Shown: piece by piece, positions 17,498 to 27,260 of the stretch
Layout: each line of letters starts with the position of its first letter
Numbering within the stretch: position 1 is the stretch's first letter
Source: Pseudomonadota bacterium
Lineage (GTDB): Bacteria > Pseudomonadota > Gammaproteobacteria > Steroidobacterales > Woeseiaceae
Direction: 5' to 3'
Assembly (NCBI GenBank): GCA_022563505.1
Contig: JADFNG010000008.1
Span: forward strand, 1 to 58,392
Length of the DNA: 58,392 nucleotides
Position numbers and translations under genes: made by a program
The notes under the pieces: generated by a model
Databases searched by the model: none
What the model saw: only the letters and a program-made list of their open reading frames with translations
What the model was told of the DNA's origin: nothing

Positions 17498-18712
17498 CTA
17501 ACGGATCAGGTTGTTGATCTCGAAGATAGGCAGCAAGATGGCGAGGACGATCAGCAATACGATGACTGCCATCACGATGACAAGCAATGGCTGCATGATG
17601 CCCAGTAGCGTGGAGATCAAACCATCAACCTCACGCTCCTGATTGCTGGCGGCACGTGACAACATTTCCTGCAGCCGTCCACTTGCTTCACCGCTGGCAA
17701 TCAGGTGTGTTGTCATTGGCGGGAACAGCTTGCTTGCGGCCAGCGACTTGCTGATCATCGCGCCTTCGCGAATGCGCAGCGAGGCTTCTTCGACGGCCTC
17801 CCGCATCGGTATGTTGACAACAACCTGGGACGCGATGTGCAAGGCGGTTAGTATGGGTACGCCGCTGCTTGCAAGAATGCTGAGCGTCTGTGTGAACCGG
17901 GCGGTGTTAATGCCACGAGTCAATGTTCTTACGATGGGGATGCGCAGCAGCAAACGATGGTATTTCCGCTTTGCTCCTTCCCTGCGGAGTAATTGGCGCA
18001 AGCCATAAATGGTCGCGACGATGCCGACGATCAGAAACAACCAGTAGTCGCGCAAGAAATCGCTGGATGCAATCATGATACGTGTCAGCAGGGGCAATTC
18101 CTGGCCGTAATTTTCAAATACATAAACCACTTTCGGTACGACATAGGACAGCATGAAACTGATAATTCCGATTGCGGTGAGGACCAGTGCAATCGGGTAG
18201 ATCATTGCGTTACGAATCTGCTGTTGCAGGATCTGTCGTGATTCCGTGAACTCGGCCAGCCGCTCGAGAACCATATCAAGATGACCTGATTGTTCGCCGG
18301 CCGCAACAGTGGCTCGATAAATCTCTGGAAAAGCTTGCGGAAAATCGGCGAGCCCGTCGGCCAGCGTGTGGCCCTCCAGCACGCGCGATCGAACGCCGAG
18401 AAGAATGCTCTTGGCACGCGGATTTTCGTTTTGCTCGCTGACTGCCAGTAGCGCTTCCTCAAGTGGCAGGCCAGCCTCGGCCAGTGTCGCGAGCTGTCGG
18501 GTGAGCAATGCAAGTTCGTTGGCAGACAGGCCGCGGCGGACATTGATGCTTCTTCTTCCCGAAGCATCCTTTTGTGCGACCTCCGTGACTTTGATGGGCA
18601 GCAGCTGGCGTTCGCGTAAGATCTGCCGAACGTGTCTTGGTGTGTCGCCCTCGATCAGTCCCTTTGATTCTTTTCCGGACTTGTTAAGAGCAACGAATTC
18701 GAAAGCACCCAT
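17498..18712 (-). CDS. gspF: Type II secretion inner-membrane protein GspF
   Basis: A 404-residue GspF/PilC-family platform protein. Two homologous cytoplasmic T2SF domains (about 70-190 and 270-390) with GLPLEEALLAVSEQ and GVPILTALHIA segments, and three hydrophobic membrane segments around 165-190, 215-240 and 375-400. It organises the pseudopilus assembly platform with GspE. Distinguished from PilC by operon context with gspC and gspD. Starts 29 bases after gspE. Confidence 0.94.
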   Translation of the reverse strand: MGAFEFVALNKSGKESKGLIEGDTPRHVRQILRERQLLPIKVTEVAQKDASGRRSINVRRGLSANELALLTRQLATLAEAGLPLEEALLAVSEQNENPRAKSILLGVRSRVLEGHTLADGLADFPQAFPEIYRATVAAGEQSGHLDMVLERLAEFTESRQILQQQIRNAMIYPIALVLTAIGIISFMLSYVVPKVVYVFENYGQELPLLTRIMIASSDFLRDYWLFLIVGIVATIYGLRQLLRREGAKRKYHRLLLRIPIVRTLTRGINTARFTQTLSILASSGVPILTALHIASQVVVNIPMREAVEEASLRIREGAMISKSLAASKLFPPMTTHLIASGEASGRLQEMLSRAASNQEREVDGLISTLLGIMQPLLVIVMAVIVLLIVLAILLPIFEINNLIR

Positions 18713-18741
18713 GCGCGATTCTCAGTGTGATGATGTTGTTG

Positions 18742-20295
18742 CTAGTCGTCTCGTGAGACGCGCAGCACTTCTTCCAGTGTCGTTGTCCCGTCCAGAACAC
18801 GTCGACGCCCATCGGCGCGAATGCTCAGGCTGCTCTTGCGTGCATGGCGTTCAAGCGCTTGCTCACTGGCACCATCGTGAATCATCGCTCGCATCTCGTT
18901 ATCGACGGCGATGATTTCATAGATGCCCGTGCGGCCGCGGAAGCCGGTGTCTGCCGCATCTGCGGGTCGATACAAGGTGGGTGGATTGTCCGCATCCACG
19001 TGGAGTTCACGACATTCGTATTCACTGGCGGTGTAAGCAATTCTTGTTTTGGGGTCCAGTACGCGCACCAGGCGTTGTGCCAGTACGCCGATCAGGCTCG
19101 AGGAGAGCAGGAAAGGTTCAACGCCCATGTCCCGTAATCGCGTTACCGAACCGACGGCGGTATTGGTATGCAGTGTCGACAAGACGAGATGGCCGGTAAG
19201 ACTCGCCTGTACGGCGATCTCGGCGGTTTCCAGATCGCGTATCTCACCGATCATGACGATGTCCGGGTCCTGTCGCAAAATGGCGCGCAGGCCCCGGGCG
19301 AAAGTCATCTGGACTTTGTTGTTGACCTGGGTCTGACCGATGCCGTCGACGAAATACTCGATCGGGTCTTCGACAGTCATGATGTTGCGGCTTAAATCGT
19401 TAATACGGGCAAGCGCTGCGTAAAGCGTCGTCGTCTTGCCCGAGCCCGTTGGTCCGGTGACCAGGATGATGCCATGTGGTCTATGAATCAGGTCATCCAT
19501 GACCGCTTGTGCTTTTTTCTCCATGCCGAGCGAGCCAAGATCCAATCGGCCCGCCTGTTTATCGAGCAGGCGCAGCACCACTCGCTCGCCGTGACCGGAT
19601 GGAATCGTGGACACTCGAACATCGACGGCCCGACCCGCGATTTTCAGGGAAATGCGACCATCTTGTGGCAGGCGTTTTTCGGCGATGTCGAGTTTGGACA
19701 TGACCTTGACACGCGAAACGACCAGCGGCGCCAGGGCCCGCCGCGTCTGCAGGACCTCTCGCAAAACGCCGTCGACGCGGAAGCGAACCGCAAGTCGGTT
19801 TTCGTAAGGTTCGATATGCACGTCCGACGCATTTTCCTTAATGGCTTCGGTCAGGACGGCATTGATGAAGCGAATGATCGGTGCATCGTCATCGCTTTCC
19901 AGCAAATCGGATGGCTCCGGCATTTCCTGGGCGACGCGCAGTAAATCGGTGCTCTCGTCGAGGTCGCCGACCATCTGTATCGCTTTGTGGCTGCCTTGTT
20001 CGTACGTTTGTTGCAGCATTTTGTCAAACGTTTCGGCGGACACCGGGGTCAGCTTCAATGGAATTTCGGCGAAGCGCCGTGCTTCTGCAAGAATCAACGG
20101 TGCTACGCCGCTGCGGTATACGGTGTCCGCAACGCCATCCGTGATTTCACGAATCAATATCCCGTGTCGCTTTGCAAACGAGAAGGGCAGGGCTCTTTCC
20201 AGCGGCGCGCTCGGCTCAACAATGGGCTCAGGGTCTTTTCCAGGCATGCTGTCTGCGCCGTCGTTCATCGGTTCGGACACGTTGCTTACGCTCAT
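18742..20295 (-). CDS. gspE: Type II secretion ATPase GspE
   Basis: A 517-residue secretion ATPase that powers pseudopilus assembly. Walker A GPTGSGKTTT has Lys287; Walker B region RQDPDIVMIGEIRD has Glu351; the Asp and His boxes are present (HLVLSTLHTNTA). The zinc-binding tetracysteine motif of most GspE proteins, expected between about 413 and 452, is missing: only Cys428 remains there and the second CxxC reads ADAADTG. Start overlaps gspD by 4 bases. The fold and neighbours leave little doubt about identity. Confidence 0.95.
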   Translation of the reverse strand: MSVSNVSEPMNDGADSMPGKDPEPIVEPSAPLERALPFSFAKRHGILIREITDGVADTVYRSGVAPLILAEARRFAEIPLKLTPVSAETFDKMLQQTYEQGSHKAIQMVGDLDESTDLLRVAQEMPEPSDLLESDDDAPIIRFINAVLTEAIKENASDVHIEPYENRLAVRFRVDGVLREVLQTRRALAPLVVSRVKVMSKLDIAEKRLPQDGRISLKIAGRAVDVRVSTIPSGHGERVVLRLLDKQAGRLDLGSLGMEKKAQAVMDDLIHRPHGIILVTGPTGSGKTTTLYAALARINDLSRNIMTVEDPIEYFVDGIGQTQVNNKVQMTFARGLRAILRQDPDIVMIGEIRDLETAEIAVQASLTGHLVLSTLHTNTAVGSVTRLRDMGVEPFLLSSSLIGVLAQRLVRVLDPKTRIAYTASEYECRELHVDADNPPTLYRPADAADTGFRGRTGIYEIIAVDNEMRAMIHDGASEQALERHARKSSLSIRADGRRRVLDGTTTLEEVLRVSRDD

Positions 20296-22292
20296 TGCGA
20301 AGAGTCGTCTGACGCGGACCCACCGCTTGATTTCTCTCCCAGGTACTCTTGGAGTGGCGGCAGCGTGGGACGTTCCGTAAACGGCATAATTGCAACGCCG
20401 CCACCGAATTCGGCTCCGCGGCCTCCCCGCAGGACATCGCGCATGTAGTTGTATTTTGCATTAGTTTCGATTGCAGTCTGCGCGCTGTTACGAAGAATTT
20501 TCGCGCGAATGAAAACCATCAGGTTGGTTTTTATTTTATCGGTCTTGCGGCTGCGAAAGAGGGCGCCAATGATCGGAATGCTGCCGAGAATCGGCACCCG
20601 TTGATCGCTCTCGCGCAGCTGATCCTCGAGCAATCCTCCAAGCACCAGTATTTGCCCGTCGTCTATGATGACCGTCGTTTCGATCGTACGTTCGTTCGTA
20701 ATCAAATCCACTGCACCGGCGGCAGACTGGGCGATACTCGAAATTTCCTGTGAAATTTTCAGCAGCAGGGAATTGCCCGCGTTAATTTGTGGTGTGATGG
20801 TAAGTTTGACGCCTATTTTTTGCCGTTGAATGGTCTGAAACGGATTCACGGCACCGCCGACGCTGCCGGTATTGGAAAACGAACCCGTGACAAAGGGTAC
20901 TTCCTGCCCGACGCTCAAAGTGGCCTCTACGTTGTCGGTGGTGACGATGCTCGGTGTCGAAATAATATTGGTGTTGGCGTCACCTTCCAAAGCGTGCAGG
21001 ATTGCAGCGAAGCTGATGCCATTGTCGCTGATGTGGCCTACGCCGAACGTGAGTCCCGAACCAATGAGGCCGGCTGGATTGATATTGCCGTCACCGGCAG
21101 CCGCGCCGGCCAATTGCACGACGCCAGCCCCGCTATCCGGAAAATTGGTCACGGCGACGGGGCTGTTGCCACGGTTGCTGCCGTCCACTGCCCAGGTGAT
21201 GCCCAGTTGCGCCGTTCGGTCAACAATGACTTCGACGATGATCGCCTCGACCAGTACCTGCAGACGACGTATATCCAGTTTGTCAACGATCATCATCAGT
21301 GAGCGCATCATTTTCGGCGGTGCATTCACGACGATTGCATTATTTTGCGCGTCGGCCCAAACGCTGATCTGGCCGCTACCGCCTGCTGCCGCGCCGCCAG
21401 CGACAGCCACTCCTTGTTGCTGCGCAAAATGTTGCTGCAACTTGGGCGCCAGTTCTTCGGCGTCCGCATAGCGCAGATAACGCACTTGCGTGTCACCGCC
21501 GTCTTCCAGCGGCGTATCAAGATGGGCAATCAGTGCACGCAATCGCAAGCGTTCACTCTTGTCCCCACCGATCAGCACGCTGTTGGTGCGTGCATCGGCC
21601 ACCAGGTTGATGGTGACGGGTGCACCATCAGCCCGGGGAGACTGCGTAAGCGCCGTCAGGACGCGCACAATGTCAGTAGCAGATGCGTTGGCCATGGGGA
21701 CGACTTCGATATCCTCATCATTCGACTGATCGATGCGGCGGATGATTGAAAGGAGTCGTTTCACGTTTCCGGCCCGATCGGAAATGATCAGCATGTTGGA
21801 ACCGGGGTGCGCCACCAGATGGCCGTACTGCGGGACCAGGGGCCGCAAAATAGGTACCAGCTGGGCGGCGCCCACATTGTGTACCTGGATGACCTGGGTC
21901 ACGATGTCATCGCCGGCCGTACCGTCAGTGTTGGTGTAGCTGGGGTACTGGCGTGCGCTGGCATCGGGGACAATCTTGATGATATCTCCGGACGTGATTG
22001 CGACGAATCCGTGTACCTGCAGAATCGACAAAAACGCTGCATAGAACGCATCAGGCGTCATCGGCGTCGACGACAGCATCGTCACTTCGGCCCGGACTCT
22101 TGGATCAATAATGAAGTTCTTGCCCGTTACGGCACTGACTGCCTGCACGATAGCGCGCAATTCAGCGCCAACGTAATTGGGCGTGATCAACTGCTGTTGC
22201 GCCAGTGCACTGGACAGGGAAAGCAGAGACAGCAACATTGCACATACCGTGTGCGTACCGAAATCCTTGCAGCTAAATTGCCGTATATTCAA
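20292..22292 (-). CDS. gspD: Type II secretion outer-membrane secretin GspD
   Basis: A 666-residue secretin. A signal peptide ends after SSALAQ near residue 32, then N0-N3 periplasmic ring domains (about 35-340) with LRPLVPQYGHL and related repeats, and a secretin beta-barrel core (about 390-590) with VPFVTGSF and VPILGSIPIIGALF signatures. A Gly-rich insertion lies near 290-310. It forms the outer-membrane exit channel. No pilotin gene is seen nearby. Coupled to gspE by a 4-base overlap and 9 bases from gspC. Confidence 0.95.
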   Translation of the reverse strand: MNIRQFSCKDFGTHTVCAMLLSLLSLSSALAQQQLITPNYVGAELRAIVQAVSAVTGKNFIIDPRVRAEVTMLSSTPMTPDAFYAAFLSILQVHGFVAITSGDIIKIVPDASARQYPSYTNTDGTAGDDIVTQVIQVHNVGAAQLVPILRPLVPQYGHLVAHPGSNMLIISDRAGNVKRLLSIIRRIDQSNDEDIEVVPMANASATDIVRVLTALTQSPRADGAPVTINLVADARTNSVLIGGDKSERLRLRALIAHLDTPLEDGGDTQVRYLRYADAEELAPKLQQHFAQQQGVAVAGGAAAGGSGQISVWADAQNNAIVVNAPPKMMRSLMMIVDKLDIRRLQVLVEAIIVEVIVDRTAQLGITWAVDGSNRGNSPVAVTNFPDSGAGVVQLAGAAAGDGNINPAGLIGSGLTFGVGHISDNGISFAAILHALEGDANTNIISTPSIVTTDNVEATLSVGQEVPFVTGSFSNTGSVGGAVNPFQTIQRQKIGVKLTITPQINAGNSLLLKISQEISSIAQSAAGAVDLITNERTIETTVIIDDGQILVLGGLLEDQLRESDQRVPILGSIPIIGALFRSRKTDKIKTNLMVFIRAKILRNSAQTAIETNAKYNYMRDVLRGGRGAEFGGGVAIMPFTERPTLPPLQEYLGEKSSGGSASDDSSQ

Positions 22293-22301
22293 TTTTGATG
22301 C

Positions 22302-23255
22302 CTACTTGTCGTCGTCGAGATTGAGTTGACTGGTGCTGAGAATTAATACCATCGGTTGTCCGTTTCGTTCCACCGTGACGGAAACCTGATCCGCATTGCC
22401 AAGATTTTCAAATATTTTCATCGCCTGCTGAGGATCCGTTAACGCCGCACCGTCAATGTCCTTGATCAGGTCGCCGGGGCGCAGTCCCAATGCGGCAAAT
22501 TTTTTCCGATCGCGACCCGGGTAAACCCGGTAGCCTTGCTGTTGCCCGCCAACGAAATACGGCGTCGGTCGAATGACGTCTGCGAGTTTTGTGACATTCT
22601 GCGCGAGAATGTTCTGAATACTGGCGCTGTTCGAACGTCTGTTGGCGGTGGTGGTGCGCCGCAGTGACGTCTGATTCCGCCGTATGGGCGTGCTGGATTT
22701 GGGAAAATCCTTCGGCAATCTCAGGGCTTCCAGATTGCCGCTGCGATTCAGGACAATCTGTTCCTTGTAGATCGCGTGAAGGATTGTTCCCGGGACGACC
22801 GCATCATTGATCGCATAGATTTTTTCCTCGTTGCGGTTGTCTGCGATGATCGCCAGCGACAAGCTGTCGTCGCTCCCCGCCATGATGCCTTTGAGCGTCA
22901 GTGCGAGACGCGTCTCTGCGAGGTTTTCAACCGGCCCCTGGGGAATCACTTCGACCGTTTCTGTCGATGCTTTACCGAACAGGTGTGTGCTGGCAATTGC
23001 CTGCACGTCATTGCCACCAGCAGGGCTCCCAGCATTGCCGCCAATGCCGAGAGGCAGAGGCGTTGCTTCGATGGTCTCGCCGAGTGATGATCCGGGAACC
23101 AGGGCCCACACAATGTGCGCCAGTTGCCAGGCAATCGCCACGACCAGGATGAGTGTCATCCAGGCGGGCAAACGAGCACGGGCGAATGCCAGCAATTGTT
23201 GGTTGTCGATGTTACCCAAAGACTCGAGAGCAGATTTTTTAATGTTGATTGCCAT
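22302..23255 (-). CDS. gspC: Type II secretion protein GspC with PDZ domain
   Basis: A 317-residue bitopic inner-membrane protein linking the platform to the secretin. A short cytoplasmic part precedes one membrane segment (about 33-52, TLILVVAIAWQLA), then the homology region near 112-185 (LALTLKGIMAG..), a linker, and a C-terminal PDZ domain (about 235-310, GLRPGDLIKDIDG). First gene of the gspC-D-E-F operon. The pseudopilin genes gspG-K and gspL-N are not in this window, so the system is split or incomplete here. Confidence 0.93.
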   Translation of the reverse strand: MAINIKKSALESLGNIDNQQLLAFARARLPAWMTLILVVAIAWQLAHIVWALVPGSSLGETIEATPLPLGIGGNAGSPAGGNDVQAIASTHLFGKASTETVEVIPQGPVENLAETRLALTLKGIMAGSDDSLSLAIIADNRNEEKIYAINDAVVPGTILHAIYKEQIVLNRSGNLEALRLPKDFPKSSTPIRRNQTSLRRTTTANRRSNSASIQNILAQNVTKLADVIRPTPYFVGGQQQGYRVYPGRDRKKFAALGLRPGDLIKDIDGAALTDPQQAMKIFENLGNADQVSVTVERNGQPMVLILSTSQLNLDDDK

Positions 23256-23576
23256 CGTTGAGAATCAGTTGATTCAGCGGTTCCTGGTCATTTAAGTACG
23301 TTGCCGGTCACAATCTACTAACGCAGACGCCTGATGATAAGGTTTCCGCACAGTGTCAAACAAGTAAAATAACTCGAAAAAATCAAGCGCAGACAAGAGT
23401 ATACCGTCAGAATTACACCCATAACCGACTAACTGGAGCCGTGACAGGGGATTTTTTGCGATAATTATGCGAACAGGCTTGGAGATTGAGTGGCCGGGCC
23501 CATATATAATGGCACTTCGACCCCTGGAGCAGATACTCTGGAACTTTTATTATTGTTATGAGCAGATCCCGTCATC
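23256..23576. promoter_or_regulatory. Divergent gspC / clpS intergenic region
   Basis: 321 bases between the start codons of gspC and clpS. For clpS, TTGGAG (23479-23484) and TATATAAT (23503-23510) give a possible promoter with a longish 18-20 base spacer. The half near gspC is AT-rich but shows no clear promoter to the eye. No gene is seen. Confidence 0.4.
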
Positions 23577-23906
23577 ATGCCTGAGCGCAAGTACGAAGAC
23601 GATCCTCCCGGCAGCCACGGTCTCGCGGTCGAGGAGGCGCGCCCAAAACTGAAACGACCGCCGCTCTACCGGGTCATACTCGTTAACGATGATTTTACGC
23701 CAATGGAGTTCGTCGTCGAGATTCTGCAGGGGGTGTTTCGCATGGAACGCACCAGCGCGACCCGCGTCATGCTGGAAGTGCATACTCAGGGCAAAGGAAT
23801 TTGCGGCGAATACACCCATGAAATCGCCGAAACGAAGGTAGCGCAGGTTAATTTGATTGCAGAGCAGCAGCAGCATCCACTGCTTTGCACGATGGAAGAA
23901 ACGTGA
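23577..23906 (+). CDS. clpS: ClpAP adaptor ClpS
   Basis: A 109-residue ClpS, the N-recognin that delivers N-degron substrates to ClpA. A disordered N-terminal tail is followed by the core LYRVILVNDDFTPMEFV, where NDDFTPMEFV forms the N-end residue pocket, and later EYTHEIAETK. Normal length. The gene lies 34 bases before clpA, the standard pair. Confidence 0.96.
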   Translation: MPERKYEDDPPGSHGLAVEEARPKLKRPPLYRVILVNDDFTPMEFVVEILQGVFRMERTSATRVMLEVHTQGKGICGEYTHEIAETKVAQVNLIAEQQQHPLLCTMEET

Positions 23907-23940
23907 TTCTCGAACATGAATAAGGGCGGCAAGCAAGAAT

Positions 23941-26220
23941 ATGTTAAGTAGCGAACTCGAATTTTGTCTGCATGAAGCGTATCAACGTGCCCGCGATCGT
24001 CAGCATGAATTCATGACGGTGGAGCATTTATTGCTCGCCCTGATCGATATCCCGCGAGTGTATGAAATACTCAAGAATTGTGATGTGAACATTGAGGAGT
24101 TGCGACGACAGCTGACCGAATTCATCGATGAAGCGACGCCATTGATGGCACCCGACGATGACGGTGACGTGCAGTCCACGCTTGGTTTTCAGCGCGTACT
24201 GCAGCGTGCGGTTTTTCACGTGCAATCGAGTGGCCGTAAGGAAGTAAGCGGCAGCAATGTGCTGGTCGCGATATTCAGCGAGAAACAGTCACAGGCGGTC
24301 TATTTCCTGAACGAGCAGGACATCACGCGTCTCGATGTGGTCAATTTTATTTCTCACGGACTGCCCCAGGTGCCGGGCGAGAACGGCCCGGAAGCAGACG
24401 AGGGGTCGATGGGTGCCGATGAGGCGCCTGACGCAAGTGCGTTGTCAAAATTTGCCACCAACCTGAATCAACGGGCCATAGAGGGAAAGATTGATCCACT
24501 GATTGGCCGCGAGATGGAGATTGAACGTACGGTGCAGATCCTGTGTCGACGTCGCAAAAACAATCCCCTGTACGTTGGCGAAGCCGGCGTTGGCAAGACC
24601 GCCCTGGCGGAAGGATTGGCAAGATTGATTGTGGAAGACCGGGTGCCCGAGGTGCTGGCGAACAGCACCATCTATGCGCTCGATCTGGGCTCATTGGTGG
24701 CGGGTACGAAATACCGCGGTGATTTCGAGAAACGACTCAAGGCGGTGATTGGCGAAATTCGCGATGATCCGGGCGCCATTTTGTTTATCGATGAAATTCA
24801 CACGGTGATTGGTGCGGGTGCGGTATCCGGTGGTGTCATGGATGCATCAAATCTCATTAAGCCGGCGCTGGCGAACGGCGAAATGCGCTGTATCGGGTCG
24901 ACCACCTATACTGAATATCGCGGTGTTTTTGAGAAGGATCACGCGCTGGCACGTCGTTTCCAGAAGATCGACATACCGGAACCGAGTATTGCGGAAACGG
25001 TGGAGATTTTGCAGGGGCTGAAAAGCCGCTTCGAAGAATACCATGGCGTTACCTACGAGCCGGAGGCGCTCACAGGCGCGGCCGAGTTGTCGGCAAAATA
25101 CATTAACGACCGGAATTTGCCGGACAAGGCGATTGATGTGATTGATGAGGCAGGTGCCAGCCTGCGACTGCAGACAGGCGAAGATCGCGTCGATCGCGTC
25201 ACGCTCACACTGGTCGAAAATATCGTCGCAAAGATGGCGCGGATTCCACCGAAGAGCGTGTCCACGTCGGACAAGAACGTAATGCGCAGCCTCGAACGGG
25301 ATTTGAAGTTGGTGATTTTCGGACAGGACAAGGCGATTGAAGCGCTGAGCGCGTCCATCAAGATGGCACGCTCGGGATTGACAGACGATGAGAAGCCGAT
25401 CGGATCATTCCTGTTTTCCGGTCCGACAGGCGTTGGCAAGACGGAAGTGACGCGGCAACTTGCAATGATACTGGGCGTCGAGCTGATTCGGTTCGATATG
25501 TCTGAATACATGGAACGGCACACGGTGTCCCGTCTCATTGGTGCGCCTCCCGGATATGTGGGTTATGACCAGGGGGGGCTGCTGACCGAAGCGGTCAGCA
25601 AGAATCCGCATGCCGTCATCTTGCTGGATGAGATCGAGAAAGCGCATCCGGAAGTATTCAACCTGCTGTTGCAGGTGATGGATCACGGTACATTGACCGA
25701 CAACAACGGACGCAAGGCCGATTTTCGCAATATCGTGTTGGTGATGACGACCAATGCCGGTGCGCGGGAGATGAGCAGGGCATCGATTGGTTTCACTCAC
25801 CAGGATCATACTGCGGATGGCATGGAAATCATCAAGAAGACGTTCTCGCCAGAATTCCGCAACCGACTCGATTCAATTATTCAGTTTGCAGCCCTGGATG
25901 CGCGCTCGATCGCACGCGTGGTGGACAAGCTGGTGGTCGAGCTTGAGGTAAAGCTGGAGTCGAACGAAGTGACGCTGGAACTTGACGACGAGGCTCGGTC
26001 ATGGATTGCTGATCGGGGTTACGATCCGAAAATGGGTGCCCGGCCCATGGCGCGGGTGATTCAGGAACACATCAAGCGGCCGCTGGCGGAAGAACTCTTG
26101 TTTGGCAAACTGGCCGAAGGCGGTCACGTGCGCATTACCGTCGGACCCGACGGCGAGCTGCTGCTCAATCTGGAACCGATCGTCAGGGAGCTGGAGCACC
26201 TGCCAGGCACGCAGCCGTAG
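23941..26220 (+). CDS. clpA: ATP-dependent Clp protease ATPase subunit ClpA
   Basis: A 759-residue AAA+ unfoldase. An N-domain (1-140) that docks ClpS is followed by the D1 ATPase with Walker A GEAGVGKT (213-220) and the D2 ATPase with Walker A GPTGVGKT (about 494-501). The ClpP-docking loop IGF lies in RASIGFTHQD near 616. clpP is not in this window. Its stop is 3 bases from the end of the convergent infA. Confidence 0.97.
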   Translation: MLSSELEFCLHEAYQRARDRQHEFMTVEHLLLALIDIPRVYEILKNCDVNIEELRRQLTEFIDEATPLMAPDDDGDVQSTLGFQRVLQRAVFHVQSSGRKEVSGSNVLVAIFSEKQSQAVYFLNEQDITRLDVVNFISHGLPQVPGENGPEADEGSMGADEAPDASALSKFATNLNQRAIEGKIDPLIGREMEIERTVQILCRRRKNNPLYVGEAGVGKTALAEGLARLIVEDRVPEVLANSTIYALDLGSLVAGTKYRGDFEKRLKAVIGEIRDDPGAILFIDEIHTVIGAGAVSGGVMDASNLIKPALANGEMRCIGSTTYTEYRGVFEKDHALARRFQKIDIPEPSIAETVEILQGLKSRFEEYHGVTYEPEALTGAAELSAKYINDRNLPDKAIDVIDEAGASLRLQTGEDRVDRVTLTLVENIVAKMARIPPKSVSTSDKNVMRSLERDLKLVIFGQDKAIEALSASIKMARSGLTDDEKPIGSFLFSGPTGVGKTEVTRQLAMILGVELIRFDMSEYMERHTVSRLIGAPPGYVGYDQGGLLTEAVSKNPHAVILLDEIEKAHPEVFNLLLQVMDHGTLTDNNGRKADFRNIVLVMTTNAGAREMSRASIGFTHQDHTADGMEIIKKTFSPEFRNRLDSIIQFAALDARSIARVVDKLVVELEVKLESNEVTLELDDEARSWIADRGYDPKMGARPMARVIQEHIKRPLAEELLFGKLAEGGHVRITVGPDGELLLNLEPIVRELEHLPGTQP

Positions 26221-26223
26221 CGC

Positions 26224-26442
26224 CTATCGCCCGCGGTAGATGATGCGACCCTTGCTCAGGTCATACGGTGTCAGTTCGACGGTCACACTATCGCCGGTGA
26301 GGATGCGAATATAGTGCTTGCGCATCTTTCCCGAGATGTGTGCGATCACCACGTGGCCATTTTCGAGTTCGACGCGAAATGTTGTGTTGGGCAGGGTCTC
26401 TTTGACCACACCTTCCATCTGCAGGGCTTCTTCTTTTGCCAA
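26224..26442 (-). CDS. infA: Translation initiation factor IF-1
   Basis: A 72-residue S1-like OB-fold protein ([20 protein letters not shown] at the N-terminus, [14 protein letters not shown] in the body), exactly the usual IF-1 length. It binds the 30S A site during initiation. The position next to clpA and aat is the common gammaproteobacterial arrangement. Confidence 0.98.
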   Translation of the reverse strand: MAKEEALQMEGVVKETLPNTTFRVELENGHVVIAHISGKMRKHYIRILTGDSVTVELTPYDLSKGRIIYRGR

Positions 26443-26531
26443 GGTTCTTCTGTCTCTGGTTGTTAAGGCCCGCGAATTGTGCAGAAACAGGGCCTCTATT
26501 GCAATGCGCCATTGGGCTTGCCAGGCAGAAA

Positions 26532-27260
26532 TCAGACCAGGGTCGCTACGGATGTGCGTTCTTCAGGCCACTCAATAACACGCAGTGGCGGATTGCAAGC
26601 CGATTCCAGCATGTCCTGGAACTCCGGCCGTGGCATCGGCCGAGCCCCGAGAGTCAGGAGATGCGGTGAAACCAGCTGGCAATCCAGCGCCGAAAATGCG
26701 TATTCGAGCAAGAGTTGATTCAGCGCCAACATCGCGATTTTAGAGGCATTTTTGACTTGACTGAACATCGATTCAGCAAAAAAAATACGCCCGATTGCAA
26801 GACCGTACAGTCCGCCGACGAGTTCGTCCCGATGCCAGAGTTCGACAGAATGCGCCCATCCGCTCGCGTGCAGGTCACCGTAGGCGGTCGCCATATCAGC
26901 GGTGATCCAGGTACCGTCCTGGCTGGAACGAGCCGTGGCACAGGCGGCAACAACATGGGTAAAGTCTTGGTTGAAAGAGAATTGGTAGTCGGATTTTCGC
27001 AGTTCGCGCTTTAGCCGGCGCGAAACATGAAATTCGCCGGGCTTGAGGATGCAGCGCGGATCAGGAGACCACCAGAGAATGGCCTGTCCTTCACTGTACC
27101 AGGGGAATATGCCGTGTCGGTAGGCATAGAGAAGACGCTCGGGCGACAGGTCACCGCCCGCCGCGAGTAATCCATCGGGCTCGGTACATGCCTCCGACAC
27201 GTCCGGGAAGGCTTGCGGTGGATCGTCGCTGCTGATCCAGTGAATGCGCGGCGAACTCAA
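26532..27260 (-). CDS. aat: Leucyl/phenylalanyl-tRNA-protein transferase
   Basis: A 242-residue Aat, which adds Leu or Phe to N-terminal Arg/Lys of proteins and so creates N-degrons. Signature segments: [25 protein letters not shown] and [10 protein letters not shown] at the N-terminus, and [19 protein letters not shown] centrally. It works upstream of ClpS-ClpA, encoded nearby, giving a complete N-degron branch apart from ClpP. Its start overlaps the preceding GNAT gene by 4 bases. Confidence 0.96.
   Translation of the reverse strand: MSSPRIHWISSDDPPQAFPDVSEACTEPDGLLAAGGDLSPERLLYAYRHGIFPWYSEGQAILWWSPDPRCILKPGEFHVSRRLKRELRKSDYQFSFNQDFTHVVAACATARSSQDGTWITADMATAYGDLHASGWAHSVELWHRDELVGGLYGLAIGRIFFAESMFSQVKNASKIAMLALNQLLLEYAFSALDCQLVSPHLLTLGARPMPRPEFQDMLESACNPPLRVIEWPEERTSVATLV

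Noticed and set aside
18742-23255. Reading the GspC-F block as type IV pilus genes (pilB/pilC/pilQ)
   Set aside because: A GspC with PDZ domain heads the operon and the secretin has the N0-N3 GspD layout, so type II secretion fits better.
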